A DNA stretch of 64,000 nt, taken from the NCBI GenBank assembly GCA_963971535.1, contig OZ020591.1, positions 19,981,790 through 20,045,789 of the forward strand. Direction: 5' to 3'. Made by a program: the position numbers and the translations under genes. A model generated the notes under the pieces. It saw only the letters and a program-made list of their open reading frames with translations, did not search any database and had not been told where the DNA came from. Numbering within the stretch: position 1 is the first letter of the stretch; each line of letters opens with the position of its first letter. This DNA is from Notolepis coatsorum. Taxonomy: Eukaryota > Chordata > Actinopteri > Aulopiformes > Paralepididae. Of the stretch, positions 62,918 to 64,000 are shown one piece after another.

Positions 62918-64000
62918 CAGGGTTTCCGTTAGAAAATATTTAGGGATGCACCGATATGAAAATTTGCCACCGATACCGATTGTTCAACTAACACAATCGG
63001 CCAATACCGATACCGATATTTGTGGCAATTTCTTTTTTAATATATATATATATTTTTTTTGTAATATATATATATATTTTTTTATGAAACTACTGTATAT
63101 TTGTGTTACAAATTGTGCTCACCGATATGAACATAGGCCTCTTTACTTACTTAAAAAAAGGAAACATCAAGAAATAGCACTATCTCTCTCCCAGTATGGT
63201 CTGTCGGGCTGCAGCTAGATACTAGTTCTACCAGTATGGTCTAACGGGCTGCAGCTGGATACTATTGTCTCAACCAGAGTCTCAACCAATGACATTTTTA
63301 TTGACAGTCGATTCTGCCAATTACGTCACACACCGCTTGCACCCGCCTCTGCTGTTACCACCAATCGGCAAGCGCGTATACATTTTTTACTTCCGCTTTT
63401 GTCCGCCATTGATTTTGACGAGAGGTATTCTACAACAACAACAAACGGCGGCGCGGCCGACGTTTAGCTTTTAGCTCCGCAGGATGACTAAATGAGGCAT
63501 AATGATTTGACTGCAACGAATGTTATAATAAAACAAAGCCTTTCTATACATGTGTCTGATTGAAAACTTTATTAACAGATTGCAGAATGGGTAAAACTCA
63601 GGGCTCTATGAGCAACGGAAGGAACTGAGCTAGTATGAACGAGTATGCTTGCTACGTTCGGGTAAATAATATGCTGATGTTATTGAACGTGTAACACTAA
63701 CTATATAACGTTAATGCCACAAAACGAATGCCTTGTTAATCATAAGTAGTAACTTTGATGCAGTAGCTTGTGTGTGTGTGTGGGGGGGGGACTGGGGACG
63801 GCGTTGTGCAGGTCGCGAGTGAACTTTTGTTTGTTTTTTGACGCTACACAAATTGATGGATATTTATCGGCTACTGCCATCGGCACATTCGAGCTTATCG
63901 GCCGATAGGCCGATTGCAGTCAACAAGGCACTTATCGGCCGATACCGATACCCGACCGATACATCGGTGCACCCCTAAAAATATTAGTGCCGGTCTCCTG
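62918..64000. mobile_element. hAT-like element (CAGGGTTTCCGTTAG), copy 2, runs off the window
   Basis: Begins CAGGGTTTCCGTTAGAAAA, is interrupted by the hAT at 62941-63977 and resumes with agtgccggtctcctg, matching copy 1 (ttgccggcctcag) to the window end. Confidence 0.75.
62941..63977. mobile_element. hAT element (TAGGGATGCACCGATAT ends), copy 2
   Basis: The ends are the same as in 58040-59516; the perfect duplication aaaatatt flanks it (62933-62940, 63978-63985). At 1037 bp it lacks some duplications of copy 1 but keeps the inverted LINE tail (63557-63592). Confidence 0.96.

Overview
The window looks like transposon-packed DNA from a teleost fish. Rex1-like and L2/CR1-like LINEs, Tc1, many hAT families with 8-bp target duplications, tRNA-derived SINEs, a vertebrate-type BEL/Pao element, retrovirus-like LTR elements and abundant (ATT)n/(GT)n microsatellites all point that way; the species cannot be named from this. 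I found no host protein-coding gene, no tRNA or rRNA gene and no CRISPR array. Every long open frame I could explain belongs to a mobile element, is an antisense shadow of one, or is a translated microsatellite.

Layout. 0.6-4.3 kb: a probable piggyBac-type element holding a complete but internally deleted hAT element (977-3749), which itself carries LINE 3' ends. 6-8 kb: LINE remnants. 8.3-11.1 kb (minus): a gag-only LTR element ('B') inserted into an endogenous retrovirus-like provirus (11.1-15.8 kb, minus: LTR, tRNA-Tyr primer site, leader, broken gag, protease). 16.1-19.3 kb: a Tc1-like element broken by two hAT elements and a LINE tail. 20.4-35.2 kb: an LTR element whose 5' LTR holds a solo LTR, whose interior holds a gypsy 3' fragment (with its own hAT), and whose 3' LTR holds a nearly complete BEL/Pao element (26477-34990).

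35.2-44.6 kb: one Rex1-like LINE broken by a hAT (35275-39392) that contains a second, complete gag-only LTR element ('A', 36372-39379), by a SINE, and by a hAT-in-hAT-with-SINE nest (41527-44195). 44.6-52.6 kb: minisatellite, small hAT, long (GT)n, L2 fragments and a TA-flanked element rich in GGTTCC palindromes. 52.9-55.1 kb: a foldback element with about 360-bp inverted arms and a 9-bp target duplication (Mutator-like). 55.2-57.7 kb: LINE and L2 fragments, partly an inverted copy of 47.4-49.8 kb. 57.7-61.4 kb: a Rex1-like LINE with an open reverse transcriptase frame split by a hAT. 61.8-64 kb: further hAT copies.

The most unusual content is the pair of gag-only LTR elements A and B. Each has TGTCAYG-type LTRs and one Ala/Ser/Thr/Pro-rich repeat ORF whose ATG lies inside a short motif one base after the LTR. 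That motif is complementary to a motif about 30 bp downstream of a TATA-like box in the LTR (11/11 in A, 10/11 in B). This is the arrangement expected for Tf1/sushi-type self-priming. Neither element has protease, reverse transcriptase or integrase, so they would have to be mobilised in trans.
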